Shown here: positions 12,091-25,524 of the stretch, piece after piece
Layout: each line of letters starts with the position of its first letter
How positions within the stretch are numbered: the stretch's first letter is position 1
Origin: Antitrichia curtipendula
Lineage: Eukaryota; Streptophyta; Bryopsida; Hypnales; Leucodontaceae
Assembly: GCA_951230915.1 (NCBI GenBank)
Contig: OX579634.1
Location: 54,697,570 to 54,761,569, forward strand
Direction: 5' to 3'
Length of the DNA: 64,000 nt
Translations under genes and position numbers: made by a program
The notes under the pieces: generated by a model
The model's database searches: none
What the model was told of the DNA's origin: nothing
The model's input: only the letters and a program-made list of their open reading frames with translations

Positions 12091-15000
12091 TAGTCTCATC
12101 AACACAAGTTTTGGAGCAATCTCTAGTGTTGCCTTGCCTTAAATCTTGTCTAGTTATCAATCAAGTGCAGGTCTAACTTCTTGAGAGCAACTATTGTACA
12201 TGTATATTTTTATACTTCTCATTGCATAGTTTTTGTGTCCTTGATACATTCTATGTTTCTATAGTTTCTTTGAAATTCATTAAGTGAACATTTTAAATCT
12301 TTGATGTCTTAAGTTAACCCCTAAAACCCCGAGGGTGTTTTCTGCCCAAAACCACTCAAAACTATTACTTCTGCTGCGTTCACCTAAGAAAATCCAAAAA
12401 GTTTAATTTCTAGAAATCTAACCATATGATCTTGTACTTAACATAGACGAGAACATGTGGAAAAAATTTCGTCAAATTTGACCGTACGGATTGGGAGTTA
12501 TGAGCATTCAAAGTTGGAAGCAAAGTTTTTTTGAATGCTGCCCTACAATTTCAGCTGCCTTTGACCGCCATTTTTGGAATATTTTTGCACTACGGACTTT
12601 GAAATTCACAACCTACCATAATCAAGGTAATATTATACACATTTCCACCAAATTTAACTCCAAAAAAAATGTGGAACACATCCAAAAAAATCTTGCAATG
12701 ACACACAATGTCTGAAAAAATGACAATACACTATCTATTTTTGCTAACAAGTTTTCTACTTCATAATTTAAAATTTTAAAAATCTCAATAGTAGATTGTA
12801 AGTTTTAATTATCTTTGACAAACTCCCCCCAAAAAAATTAAAAAATAAATAAATCTCTAATTTCTATTGAATTTAGAAGACTGCAGTGAGCCAAAGTCTT
12901 GTGGGCAATGGGAAAAAATGGGACTCAATATGTTCCCCTACGTTCTTGGTATGTTCCCTACTGCGTTCCACTGCATGGGACCTCCACCTCACCACATCAT
13001 CCACCTACGGTGTACTTCATCCATCACATGTTTCTATCCACCTCCTTCTCTATGAATTTAAAAAATTCAGAACTAATTCCACAAAGGTCCAAAAAATAAG
13101 AAACGACTTGGGTTAGATGTCAATTTCATTTCTCTTCCTCTGAAAATTTACTGAAAATTGTTTCAAGGAGTTCAGCTTCCCCTAAAATGCAGTCACCTCT
13201 TGAAAACAACATACTATCTTCTCTCCATCCAGTTGGTGTTGTTCCTATGATTAGTTGCTGCCTGGCACATGTCACAACCTGTTTTTTCTCCTCCATATGC
13301 CATGTAAGCTTACATTAGATGGCATGCAAACTTCTAAGGCCATGAGATGACAGAGCTGCAATACCCTATAGACATCAGAAATGCTTGATTGACCACGCGC
13401 AGGGGCTAGGGCCTTCACCAATTGCCCACCCTTGCTTGGTTGTGGTGGCCCAAAACTCTACCCTTGCCAAAGTCAATGGATATTTGGTAGCCCAGCCTGC
13501 CCCTCAAATTTGTTTTTGCCGAAAAATGCCTATAACTTCTTCATCTGGAATTTGAATGAAATAAAAATTATATATCCACAAAGCTCTTGTAAAACTACAC
13601 AACTTCAAAAAATCTCAAAAAATTTCACTTCAAATTGAGACCATAGGAACCTACCGGACCCAAATTGTCCCCTAAGGAAACAAAAAGGGCTTTAGGGATT
13701 AAAGTGCCAAAAATATTTGTAAAAATTATAGAGAAGCTAGTCACATTTTACCTTATTGTAGAGTCACGAAGACACTACTATTAACTTACATCAAATAATT
13801 CAAACTATCAATGAAAAGCCTTTAACAAGTGTGTCAGTCTTGTAATATTTTATTTATTTATTTATAATTTATATTGGCTTAAAATATTTGGATACTCAAT
13901 TGAAAGGAGAAGACTTATGAAGTTATGAAATTTCACAAGTCATTCCAAAGTATTAACATGCTAATTCCATACAAACCAATATTGTTATTGTAAACCTTGT
14001 ACATGAGCAACAAAAATTTGCAAAGTAATATGCTACCTTTTAGAGGGCTTCTAGTACTAGATTGCACCAATAAAAAATAATTTGACTAAAAATCACCTAA
14101 AATTTCAATATTACATCTCTGATTTGTTTTAATTTTTTTATAGAGTATTTAAAAAATAATAATTTGGAAGACATTAATAGTGAAATGTGACATTATAAGA
14201 TATTGATGAATCTAAAAATATCTGGTTATATTATAATATTACGTGTTGTCAATTTAACACTCTCTAAAAAATCCCCTCCAAAATTAGTTGTATATGTGTC
14301 TATCTATCAATGTAGATTGCCTATAAAATTAAACAAATAAATTCACCCCAAACTTTATGGGATTGTTATATGCTATAGTGTTGTATATCAAGTATTGCAA
14401 CCTACCTAGTATGAATGGAACATGTTAGGAAATTCAACCACCCAAATTAATCAACTATGCATCATAACAAGGCATTAATAATACATGATGCACACGATGC
14501 ATATTTGTTTGGAACAATAGCCATAGTCTTTTCTAAATAAGCCATTGTCTTTCCTCTTCCACCATTGAATATTTTGTTTGTCATCATTGGAACTTTTGTC
14601 TTTCAGTTTGTCAAATCTTGAATGCCCATTACTAAATCTGCAAGTATAAGAATATGAAGTTGACCTCTTAATAAAAGATAATTTGTAAATAAGCATTTCA
14701 ATAGATTTGATAGCTTTAGATGTGGATTTTTATTGCTTACAACACAATCTAAATTTTAACATCGGTTTCTCCAACCAACACTAAACTTATTGACTTTCCA
14801 CATTCCAATATATAACAATTAGTAAAAATTGAAAAGTTTAGAATATTTTTACATAATTGAAAAGATGATTTGTAACAATTACAAAATACACTAAAGCACT
14901 TAAATTTATTAACCATTAGTATAAGGTGCAATAAAGAGCATTATCATGGATTATCATGAAAATAATCCCTATTTTGAAAATTAGAAAACTTTATAACTTC

Positions 15001-15530
15001 ATGGTAATAGATATTGACTAGCAAAGGTCTAGCAAAGAGACAAAGACAAAGCCTACAAGCAAAATGCTAGAGTAACTTCATGGTAACTCCATTAAAATAC
15101 AGGTGGAGAGATGAAAAGCACAGACACGCGAAGGGGGAGATCTAGGTGAGGCGAGACACGAAATTTCATCTATACTAATGGGTGTCACTTCATTGGGATT
15201 TTTTTGCTATATGTTTGATGCACCAAGTGATGCAAGTGAAAGTAATACTAATTAGTTTCAATGTCATGTAGTAATTTTGACTATTTATATTTCAAAGTGA
15301 TAATGGAGTTTGGTTTCTACAACTACACAATTGAAATGCTATTGAATTTAGGATATAATATAATATAATGTATTTAGGATCATATGGTTAAATTAAGGTG
15401 TTTTTCAAACGCTATTGAATTGTATGCATCAATTGTGGATATTGTCAATAGAAGAAAAATCAAGTGATTCATCTTTGTTATATGAAGAAATACTATAAAG
15501 ATGAAATTTTTATATGCAGATTTGACACAA
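12091..15530. repeat. Tandem segmental duplication, unit A
   Basis: Unit A begins TAGTCTCATCAACACAAG and aligns in direct orientation with unit B (15,575-18,165). Matching blocks are the start, the TTATAGAG region (about 13,730 against 15,825), AATCCCTATTTTGAAAATTAG (about 14,967 against 17,053) and the end (GGTGTCACTTCATTG at 15,180 against 17,824). Unit A carries a 1,381-bp TTAA-family insertion that B lacks; B carries about 560 bp near 17,095-17,640 that A lacks. No gene is seen in either unit. Confidence 0.8.
12318..13698. mobile_element. TTAA-family element, complete (member B, 1,381 bp)
   Basis: The ends are CCCCTAAAACCCCGAGGG (left) and GGGCTTTAGGGA (right), flanked on both sides by TTAA (12,314-12,317 and 13,699-13,702). 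The outer parts are the reverse complement of member C (58,823-59,402). About 800 bp in the middle, including a GC-richer stretch near 12,870-13,440, has no counterpart in C. Open frames of 60-76 codons there look incidental. The orthologous position in unit B of the tandem duplication is unoccupied. Confidence 0.85.
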
Positions 15531-15574
15531 GTCTCTCTCTACCAGTATACATAGGAAGCAAAATGACAAGTCCT

Positions 15575-18165
15575 TAGTCTCATCAACACAAGTTTTGGAA
15601 CAATCTCTAGTGTTGCCTTGTCAAGTTGTCGTATACCTTGTCTAGTTTTCAATCAAATCCAATTCTTACTTCTTCAAGGCAATGCTTTTATACTTATATA
15701 TTTATTGTTGTACAGTTCTTGTGTCATTGACACATTACATATTTGTGACACATTCTTTAAATTCATTTAGAGGACACATTTAACTTTTGACATCTTAAAT
15801 TAGATGTCAAAAATAATTGTAAGAATTATAGAGTAGCTATTGTCAACATACATTGAATAATTCAAACTATCAACAACAAGCCTTTCACAAATGTGTTAGT
15901 CTTATGACATATTTCGTTTTTTAATTCAATTTTTTTTAATTTAATTTTGTCTTAAGGTATTTGGATATTTGATTGAAAGAAAAAGACTTATGAAATTTTA
16001 CAAGTCATTCCAAGATATTAACATGCTAATTTATCGCAAACCAATATTCTTGTTGTAAACCCTAAGCATGAGCAACAAGAACTTATAAAATAATATGTTG
16101 CTCTTGTTGGGGCTTTTAGAGCCAAATTGTACCGATAAAAAAAATTGTCTAAAAATTAATCAAAATCTCAATATTACATCGCCAAAATGTCTTCAATTTT
16201 TATAAAATATTCAAAAAAAAATTGCCTACTTTAGAAGACAATAACAGTGAAATGTAAACAAGAATTATTTTCTATCCAAGATATAAAAAAATGTAGAAAC
16301 ATATGGTTAAATCATATTATTTTATATTTCTAGTATAACACTCTATAATAAAAATATAAAAAATGATTGATTACATGTGTTCTTGTTAATTTAGATTGCC
16401 TATAAAATTTAAAAAAATAAACTCACCCCTAATTTTATAGAATTTTATATGTTACAATGCTATACATCAAGTATTGCAACTTGCCTAGTGTGAATGGGAC
16501 ATGCTAAAAATTCAAACCATTTAAATTAGTCAATTGCTAATTGGGCATCATAACAAGGAAGCATTGATAGTAAATGATGTATACTTGCTTGGTCACCATT
16601 AGTCTTTTTTTTTGCCTGTCACCATTAGTCTTCTCTAAATAAGCCATTGTCCTTCCTTTGCCATCATTGGATATTCAATTTGCCATCATTAGATATTTTG
16701 TCTTTTAGTTTGTCAATCTTGAATGCCGTTTACTAAATCTGTAAGCATGAAAAATATAAAATTGACTTCCTAATAAGAGATTATGTATACATAAGCATTT
16801 CACTAGAGTTGACCACTTCAAGATTTTTACTGCTTATAACATAGTCTATAATTTAAATATTGATATCCTCAACCAATAGTGAACTTATTGGCTTTCCACA
16901 TTCCAATACAATAATTGGTCAAAATTGAAAACTTTAAAAGTTTTTTTCATAATTAAACAAATGATTCATAACAATTACAAATATACTAAAGTTCTCAATT
17001 TGTTAACCATAAGTTAATATGCAATGAAAAACATCATTGTCGAGGATAATAATCCCTATTTTGAAAATTAGAAAATTTTACAATTTCATAGTATTAGCTA
17101 CTAAACTTCTAATTATAATGAAATATCTAATTTTAAGATTACAAATATTATAAAATTTTGGAATAAAAATTAAACAATGATATACAACTCTATTTGTCTA
17201 GTTAAGCTAGAAAAAAATTGATGTTATTACATGGCCTATGTTGAATCCCCTCCTTTAAAAATAAAAACAAAAATAAAATACATATATTATTCAATTATTA
17301 TAAGACCCACAATTACTCAATTAGTCCAATTTTTTTTACAAATCTTCATACTAATTCTAATATATATTATCCAAATTAGTTTTAATGAGCATCTAATAAT
17401 AAAACAATAATATTTTATGTAGATAAAAATACTTGATTTTCAAAAATTAAAAATGATAATATCAAAAAATGTTTGGAAAATCATCTTTAAAGCTTGTTGA
17501 ACCAAAATAGTTGGTGTTAATTGTCATAGGACACACTGGGCTCTCTATACATCTATGTTTATCTTAGGTCTTGCCATATCTACAAAGATTGTTTATGTCA
17601 CCAAACATTAGACACATAATTTAAAGAAAATGAAGTTGGAGATCAAACGTTAGACACAACACTATTTCAAAATTCAAGTGGAGAGACAAAGACAATTGAA
17701 AGCACACATACACAATGCTAGACACAAAATTCCATCGAGATGTAGCAGTAGAGAGATGGAGGGCACTAGTATAGGAAGGGCAAGACTTGAATGAGGCAAA
17801 ACACAAAGTTTTCACTATGCCAATTGGTGTCACTTCATTGCCTTGTTCCCGTTATTTGTTTGATGAAATCAATGATGGAAGTGAAAATGATATAGTTAGT
17901 TACTTGTAGTAATTTGGACTATTTATATATCAAAGTGATAATGGAGCTTGGTTTCTACAATTACATAGTTGAAATGCTATTGAGTTCAGGATATATTAAA
18001 ATACAATGCATTTAGGGTCATTTGGATAAATTAAGATGTTTATCAAATGCTATTGAATTGTATGCATCAATTGTTGGTCCTGTCAATAGAAGAAAATCAA
18101 GCAATTCATCTTTGTTATATGAAGAAAGACTATAGAGATTAATCTTTTATATGCATATTTGACAC
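15575..18165. repeat. Tandem segmental duplication, unit B
   Basis: Direct repeat of unit A, clearly diverged by substitutions and small indels. At about 15,790-15,805 it keeps a single TTAG-containing site where A has the TTAA element. The extra segment at about 17,095-17,640 has no match in A. Confidence 0.8.
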
Positions 18166-21072
18166 ATGTTGAAGAAAGAGCTATTGTTTTTCAATTGCAA
18201 AAAATGTAGTATATACAAATGTTTTGAATTAATTAATTCTTAACATATAGGAAGTACAAAGAGGATGTTTGTTGTGTGATTTAAAAAAAATTTAAATTGG
18301 CTTTGTAATATTTAATAAAAAATATATTATTTTCATATCTAGTTCCATTTTTTAATGTCAATTTGAATATCTCATATTCTCATGCATGTACAACTTTAAT
18401 ATATCCTATAATAATGTGGCTAATTGTTGCACCTATATTCAAGTAGGTATACATTGTATGTCTTTGACATGTTTTGCATTTCTAAATTGTATGTAGAAGT
18501 TATTAAATTTTCATTGAAATTATATAAATGATTCTACAAATACACTCAATTTTCTACATATACTGATATGTATATTTCTTGCAAGCACATAAATAAAAAG
18601 TCAAATAAGAAATATTTGAAATAAAATCTTCTAAAATCTTCATTAGTGTGGCATATATCATTTTTGCAACACCAATTGCTCAAGTCATGTAAAATGTATT
18701 TTTTTGCTAAAATTTGGTTTAGCTAGTTTATGAAAGCAAAATTACATTGAAATTCAAAAATATGACTATAATTCTAAAGTTGACAAAATCACAAATATGA
18801 ACATGATTCTCTTTGCAAACTATCAAAAAAATTAAAAACACTTCTATCCACTATACAACCTAAATTGAGAAGGAAGGAAAGTAAATTTCAAGATTGAGTA
18901 TTTCAACCTAGGATATTGGAAATGATTACACACCTATCATAGTATTTATTAAAAAAAAATTATGACAGGTATTAATTAAATTACATTAAAATTTTCAATT
19001 TTTAATTTTTCCATTTAATGTACAATTGTTACATTCAATCCTAGATCCTAATTTCTTCAACATTTTTTTCTTCAAACTTATATCTTGTTCTCTTTCTTTG
19101 TCTCTTTTTGGCTTTTGAATTTGTTTGCAAATGAAGAAGGAAAAGCATTAAAAAAATATACAAATAGGCGAATTAGAAAGCATTAATTAACAACAAAAAT
19201 AATGAAGACCACCAAAAAATAATTACACACCTATCATAAAATTTGAGCATTCAAAATCTAAAACACATTCTAATACTAAACTCTTTACTGAAAATTCACG
19301 AGCATTCATGAGCATCCCAATTCACAACAATTCAAAGCATCAATATCCTCACAAGCCTACATACAAATTGACAAATCAACTTTTACTCTTGTGCGCCTCA
19401 TTGCTATCAATCAATAAGTTAATGACCTAAATTACCATCTTTTGGGTAAGAAAACCAACATAAAGCAAGCTCCAAAATATTGACTGCAAATTTCAATTTT
19501 CAAAATTCAAACATTTATCTCAGCAATTGAAACCACACAATCAAAATTTCTTCGAATTCTTGTGACATTGGCGAAATTGTACAAGCTTGTCGAAATTGTG
19601 ATCGGGGCCGCCAAATCTGCTTCAAGGTGCCCCAATTTTCTACACATCTGCTTGCGGGCAAGTCGAATCTACTTCAGGTTCCAATTCTCTTCAACTCGCT
19701 AAACTTCCAAACTTCTTGAAATTCCAAATCCGCTTCAAGGTGCCCAAATTTCCCACATACCTGCTTGTTGGCAAGGCAAATCCACTTCAACTCCCAACTT
19801 CATTCAAATCGCTAAACTTCCATGTTTTTGCTTTATAATCCAAATTCTCTTGAGCAACTTTACTTCACAATATTTTCAAAAACATTTCAATTGTCTGAAC
19901 TTGTTTACCAACTCCATGCACCACTATTGAGAAGTCAAGGCGCCATCAACAATGAAGTGTAGGCAAAGTCCTAGGCACCACTTTAGCTTCAAAGGCTTCA
20001 ATGACTTCTCTCATCACACGGCAACAAAGGGTGTTGTGGACTTTTTTTCTTTTAATTCATTGTACGGCATGAAAGGATCTTGTGGATCTATTTTTTAGCT
20101 CATTATATGGATGCAGATTTTTGGATTTTGGAAGGGAGGATCTAGGTCAAGGCTATATTACTCTTTTCAAGAGATAGTCTATTCTTTGATAATAGTAGAA
20201 TTCCATTCCATTGGCTAACAACCTAGGTTCTTTTAAATATAAAATAACCATCTAATTCAGCATAGAACAAAATGGATGGTGTGGAGGATCTTTCAAATAA
20301 GTCCATGATGTTAATTTTGAAAAACATCCAATATTTGTTTGAACCTACTACTTAAAAAATGGTGCACTATCCTTTCACTTATGACATGAATTGAATGTCA
20401 ATCAAATTCATTGCATTATGATGGTATACTTATACTTGAGCAATGATTTTTATCCACATCAAATTTACACATACGTCAATATTTTTGCATAATTTCAACT
20501 TACAAGCATATTGAAAAAAGAAAATAAGTAACTATAAGGGCTAGTTTATTTAAAAGATGCAAAGCAAAATAGTTCCAAAATAGTCCTTAAAATTTAGCTT
20601 GTTGAATATTACATAAACATATTTTTAAATTTTAAAAAAATATTCTAAATGAATTTAAAAAAAAAAAAATAGTCTTCAATAAGAATCATATTCACATTTG
20701 TAATTTTTTCAACTTGGAACATGAGGGGTTGCATTTACAATCTAGATTCACACATATTGATAGAATTGATTAATGTAGCTACCTTTCAATAATAATCAAG
20801 ATAGCAAAAATTGACAAAGGATCACAAATTGTTCAAATTGCTCAAATAATGAATTTATGTACAAGATATTCAAAAAATTATTTTGGTTATTTATAGGTAT
20901 TTATGTTACATATTATATAGTTAGTATGGTTTCAAAGAACATGATCTTCATTAATTATTGAAGGACTTCTACACCTTTGAATTGGATGGAAAGATAAGCA
21001 TTGGAGATGAAATTAGAATGTTCATGATATTGTAGAAATAAATTCTAGTTTTCAATCACTTACAAAACATCC
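18166..21072. other. AT-rich intergenic DNA
   Basis: No gene is supported. A small tandem duplication of about 125 bp lies near 19,600-19,835: GCTTCAAGGTGCCC and CGCTAAACTTCCA each appear twice in the same order. The remainder is low-complexity AT-rich sequence. Confidence 0.55.
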
Positions 21073-21080
21073 TTCTTCAA

Positions 21081-21673
21081 CTCGGGGTGTTCACTTAGAG
21101 TATCCATTAGAAACCACATGCGAACAAAACTTTGGACCCCCAATATATTTTTTGAATTTTGAGTTTAAAAATAAATAAATAAATAAATAATATATATATG
21201 AAAAGATTTTTCTAATTTGAAAGTTTAAATTTTGAATTATTGATATTTTTATTTGTTAATAATAATTAGTTACAAATTTTTGAAGTAAAAACATACACTA
21301 TAGAACTTAAAAAATAACTTTCACACCCCTATATTATATATAAAAAGATTGTCTAAAATATGAACAATTTTTTTTTTAAATAACTCTCTATTGAAAGCTC
21401 ATTTTGAGTTGAATAATGATTCAATGGTCATCTAAATGTGTTCTCTATAATTATTTGAGTTGAAAAACATGCCAGTTTTGTTCATTTTCAACCTCTTCCA
21501 AAAATCATTTCATATTTTATTTGAGTTGGAAATTTTGGCAATAGAAACCTGTAGTCATTATTACACAATGCTCAAAATTTTAGATTGAAATTATAGTTTA
21601 TTAGAAACCATTTGTTCACACATGCGGTTTGTTGTAGTAGAACTAAGTGCACCCCGTAAGTGCACCCCACGAG
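21081..21673. mobile_element. hAT-type MITE, copy 3 (diverged)
   Basis: A 593-bp element flanked by a perfect 8-bp direct repeat TTCTTCAA (21,073-21,080 and 21,674-21,681). The ends are CTCGGGGTGTTCACTTA (left) and the complement of CTCGTGGGGTGCACTTA (right). The interior aligns throughout with copies 1 and 2, for example TTTTGAATTATTGAT and ATAACTTTCACA, but with many substitutions. An AAAT simple repeat lies near 21,168-21,190. Confidence 0.85.
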
Positions 21674-22248
21674 TTCTTCAATATGCATTCAATGTTGATC
21701 AAGTTTATTGTATACAAGCACAAAAATAATTGAAGTTGCAACTCCACAAGACCATTCCACACTTTCTAAAATCCAAGACAAATAAATAACACAAAGAATT
21801 AAGTGCCCCTTGGTTCTTGAGATACTTTAGAAAGCAACTTGAAACCAAATACTTTACATCTTTACCATATTTGCACCTTTCAAGATTTTAAATTAATTTG
21901 TTTAACTTACATATTATAATTATCCTTAACAAACTCTTCATTTATAACTATCTTAGTCAGTAAGTAGGGATAAAATGAAATTTGGATTAATCATTTAGAC
22001 CTTACTCAAATAATAGGAAATTATTTAAAACATTCAATGAGGAATGGTGTACATTAGATGTTTTCATGGTGAAAGAGGTATTGAAAGACAGTCAAGTGGA
22101 GCTAAGACTTTTCAACTAATTGAAATTTTAATTTTAATTCCTAAAAGTTCAAAAGAGGATAATAAAATCATTTTTTAAATCATAATAAATAATAGTAGTT
22201 CCTTCAAAAGAATTTATATCATTGATTCATGTAGAGCATTTTACCTCC

Positions 22249-22479
22249 TTTTTTTTTTTTTTTGATAACAAATGAGAACCATTGTATTAAGAAACAAGTA
22301 ACCGCCAAGCCAAAGGCTAGACAAATGAAGAGATAAAAGCAAAACGAGAGAACAAAGGAGAGAAAACAAAAAGAAAGGAGCTTAAATGAAAGAACACACT
22401 AGAGGACCCTCCTGATTCTACGTAATGGAATTATCAGTCCTAGAAGCTAAGACATGGCCATGAAGCCAAATTTTCCTAA
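22249..22479 (-). mobile_element. LINE-like 3' fragment (about 230 bp) with target-site duplication
   Basis: On the plus strand a poly-T run (from 22,249) is followed by about 210 bp of distinct sequence. The direct repeat ATTTTACCTCC flanks the insert (22,238-22,248 and 22,480-22,490) and may extend into T residues. The poly-A tail on the minus strand and the target duplication show target-primed reverse transcription. No clear Pol III A or B box is seen, so a 5'-truncated LINE is preferred over a SINE. Confidence 0.72.
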
Positions 22480-22490
22480 ATTTTACCTCC

Positions 22491-23318
22491 TTTTTATTGA
22501 TATATTAGAGTACCTCCATCCAACATTGGCAAATATTTTCATAACAACATTTTTAAGACAAAAAGTGTGCAATTAATTCTTAAACATGTCAAATGATCAT
22601 CTTGGGCATGACAAAATTTGTTCATTTGTTGAGGTTAACAACTCTATAAAATACTACTTTTTCTTTTACAAATAAGACTTTAGCATAATAATGGTAGCTT
22701 ACAATTATTTTGCTTTTGTACACAATAAGACTTAATATTGGTTGGAAGTTAACATATTACATTGCAAGAGTAGGACAAATATATGATCCATTTTTTTAAC
22801 CTTTAAAGGACATTATAAGCCCGATGGGCATTTTGATAGTCAAACTTGAATTTTCTACATAGTTCTCAATTTTAATTGCTTTTAAGTTTAACCAAAAAAT
22901 ATATAGCTCCAATAATGCACTTTTCACTCTATTTAGATTTTCTTCAAAAATTATAATTTTTGGGACACATTGAAGATAGTATCTTGAAATCTCAAAGGAT
23001 GCCACTTTTGAACATTCTCCATTGAATTTTTCTTGATGTGAGCTCAAAAGATACACCAATTATACCATAATGTTTGTCTCTATTATTTACATTTCATTAT
23101 AAAACTCATATTATTTTAAACATTTCTAAAATTACTATCATTTTTATAAAAAATATTATTTAAAAAATCATATAAAATTCAATTTGACATTTTTATTATA
23201 AAAAAATGAAATAAAATTTAGACACATACTACTACATGTGAAAATTTCAAAATTTTGAAATGTGTGTTTTAATGTAGAAATCTAATGAAGTTTAATCAAG
23301 CCGCACATGAAATGTTCT
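22491..23318. other. AT-rich intergenic DNA, nothing recognised
   Basis: One 87-codon minus-strand open frame (22,796-23,059) lacks any recognisable domain and is treated as chance. Confidence 0.5.
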
Positions 23319-23322
23319 TTAA

Positions 23323-23958
23323 CCCCTAAATGCCCAAGGCTTGTTTTGAGCTGCTTGAAATTTGCTCTAAATTGAACAAAATGCCAACATTTTGATAAGT
23401 TGTATCAATCTTTTTTGAATTGTAATAGTACAAACTCAAACTAGACATGTTAGAGATCTCATAGGAAAAAAAAAAAAAAAATATCACTTATGGAGTGAAA
23501 GATTATAATGTTTGACCATGGGGGTGTTAAAACTGTTCAAATCTTTCAATCTTCTTTTCACAAGTCAAATCTAAAAAGTTGGTGACCAAAAAAATATGAT
23601 GTTAAAGGGCCTAACATGTATAACCCCAATAAATTTATGGCTTCTTAAAATCTACTCTATAACTTTTTTAAATGAATTTTGAATGTGATTTTTTCTCCAA
23701 GATCTAGTGTATTTGAGGCTCATTTCCAAGAGCTCTCAACACTACGGGAAGTCAAGATTGCAATGGGTACCCTTGCACAAAACCTTGAGTAGAAAAATCA
23801 CTATCATTTATTTTCAAGATCGGATTTTTAATGCTAAAACTAGACTTCAAGAAGAACTTTTCAAAAATATAAACTACTAAAAATAGCAACTTATTTAGGT
23901 TTTATTTAACTTCAAAGTTTCGCAAACACCAAATTTGGGTGCCTCAGGCATTTAGGAA
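23323..23958. mobile_element. TTAA-family element, complete (member F, 636 bp)
   Basis: The left end CCCCTAAATGCCCAAGGC pairs with the complement of the right end, which reads TTCCTAAATGCCTGAGGC. TTAA lies on both sides (23,319-23,322 and 23,959-23,962). The interior is AT-rich and non-coding. Confidence 0.78.
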
Positions 23959-23969
23959 TTAAAGGTGAA

Positions 23970-25513
23970 CCCCTAATAGCTACCAAAGAAAAAACTCAGG
24001 CATGTTCTATTGACTTCATAATTTGAATTCTTTGCATGAAATTTTTGCGTGAAAGCTTTGTTATACATCATTTTGATAAATAATGCAAAAACTAGAAACT
24101 TTTTTTTTATTTCATTGTCAAATTGGGTAGCATTGTAGCAACAAATATGTTCTAAAAATAATAATAATAAGTTTTAGATTTTATAGGTTCATACCTATTC
24201 AAAAACATATTAACCATTCAATCCCAAATAATGAGAGGAAAGTTATGAGAAGTTTTAGTTTACATCAATGAAGGTAGAAAAAACATAATTATAATGTGGA
24301 CAAGAGCATTCAATTTTAAAGATGAATAAATAATAATGGATATTTATTGTTTAGAGAACATTCTTACCACTGCAATCAACATTCCTCAATTTATTGTAAA
24401 AGTTATTAGCAATTTGTTTTTTCTTTCATTTAGTTCTACTTTTTATTTTATAATTTAAAAAATATAAATATGAAGTTCATTGCAAGAAATACCAGTACTT
24501 AATATTTGTCATATAGACATAGAGAGTGATGGAGCTTTCATTTGTGATAAATTTTGAAGCATGGCTTGCATAAACTTGAAATTTTTACTAAAGAGCTTTG
24601 TCTTTAATGCAATAATATTTCATATTTTTCAAAAATTAATAAAAATCCTTTTACATTTAAAAATCAATTTTAATAATTTGTCACTATTTGACTTTTAGAA
24701 GTTTAAAAAACTATGGAGTATCCAAATTTAATGATCAAGAGCTAAATTTTTTGTGGTACGTTACCACATTAGGAGGGTACGTTCCTACCAAGGGACATCT
24801 AAAAATATATAATTTTATGTCCTCCACATTTGTGCAAATAGAGCTCCCTTCTATGTGCACTTCTAAACATTGAAGATGGTTTCAAGTTCATTCTTTTGAT
24901 GAAATCTCTTCACTATGAAGTCTTCCCTAAAGGTCAATTCTTAGTTTTTTTGAAAATTATTTTCCTATCTTTTATAAATTAAAACATCAAAGTATTTGTT
25001 TTCATGTGATTTTCCTACTTAGAGAATTTTTCTATGCTTTTCTTTCCAAGGTGCATATATTGGCTATATTTTTAATATTTAAAAAAATAATAATAACAAT
25101 TTTATTGTACTCCTGAAAAAAAGGCTTAAAATTGATAAAGTCGAACAAAATTTATGCTTGCAATCACCCATGAAAGTTTTTTTGATTAAATTTTCTCATC
25201 AATATTTTCAACCCATTTTCCAACATATTGAATAAAATGCACAAGTCATAGGATAGAATTGGATTTTTCTAAATATATTGAAAGACAAAACCTCACCTTT
25301 TCGAAGGGCTAAAAAAAACATTTTGACATTGAACTTGCAATTGGTGGGGATATTTACTCTAAAATGGTGGAATTATATACTTGAACAAGTTAATCAAAAG
25401 ATCCTATGGTTGGATTCATTAAAAAATAAATATAGATGAAGATTTTAGTGTTGTTATGCAAACAAGTATTTTGAAGGATTTTGGGGCCTCTAAACATGAA
25501 AGAACTTTAGAGG
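23970..25513. mobile_element. TTAA-family element, probable decayed copy (member G)
   Basis: The right end ACTTTAGAGG is followed by TTAA (25,514-25,517). Sequence just inside it, including AAGATCCTATGGTT, matches the right ends of members A and C. The proposed left end, CCCCTAATAGCT after TGAA (23,966-23,969), is weak, so the left boundary is tentative. Confidence 0.45.
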
Positions 25514-25524
25514 TTAAAAGTGAT

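Noticed and set aside
12091..18165. The two direct units as LTRs of a retrotransposon
   Set aside because: The units are adjacent with only about 45 bp between them, have no TG...CA ends, and no gag or pol sequence is present.
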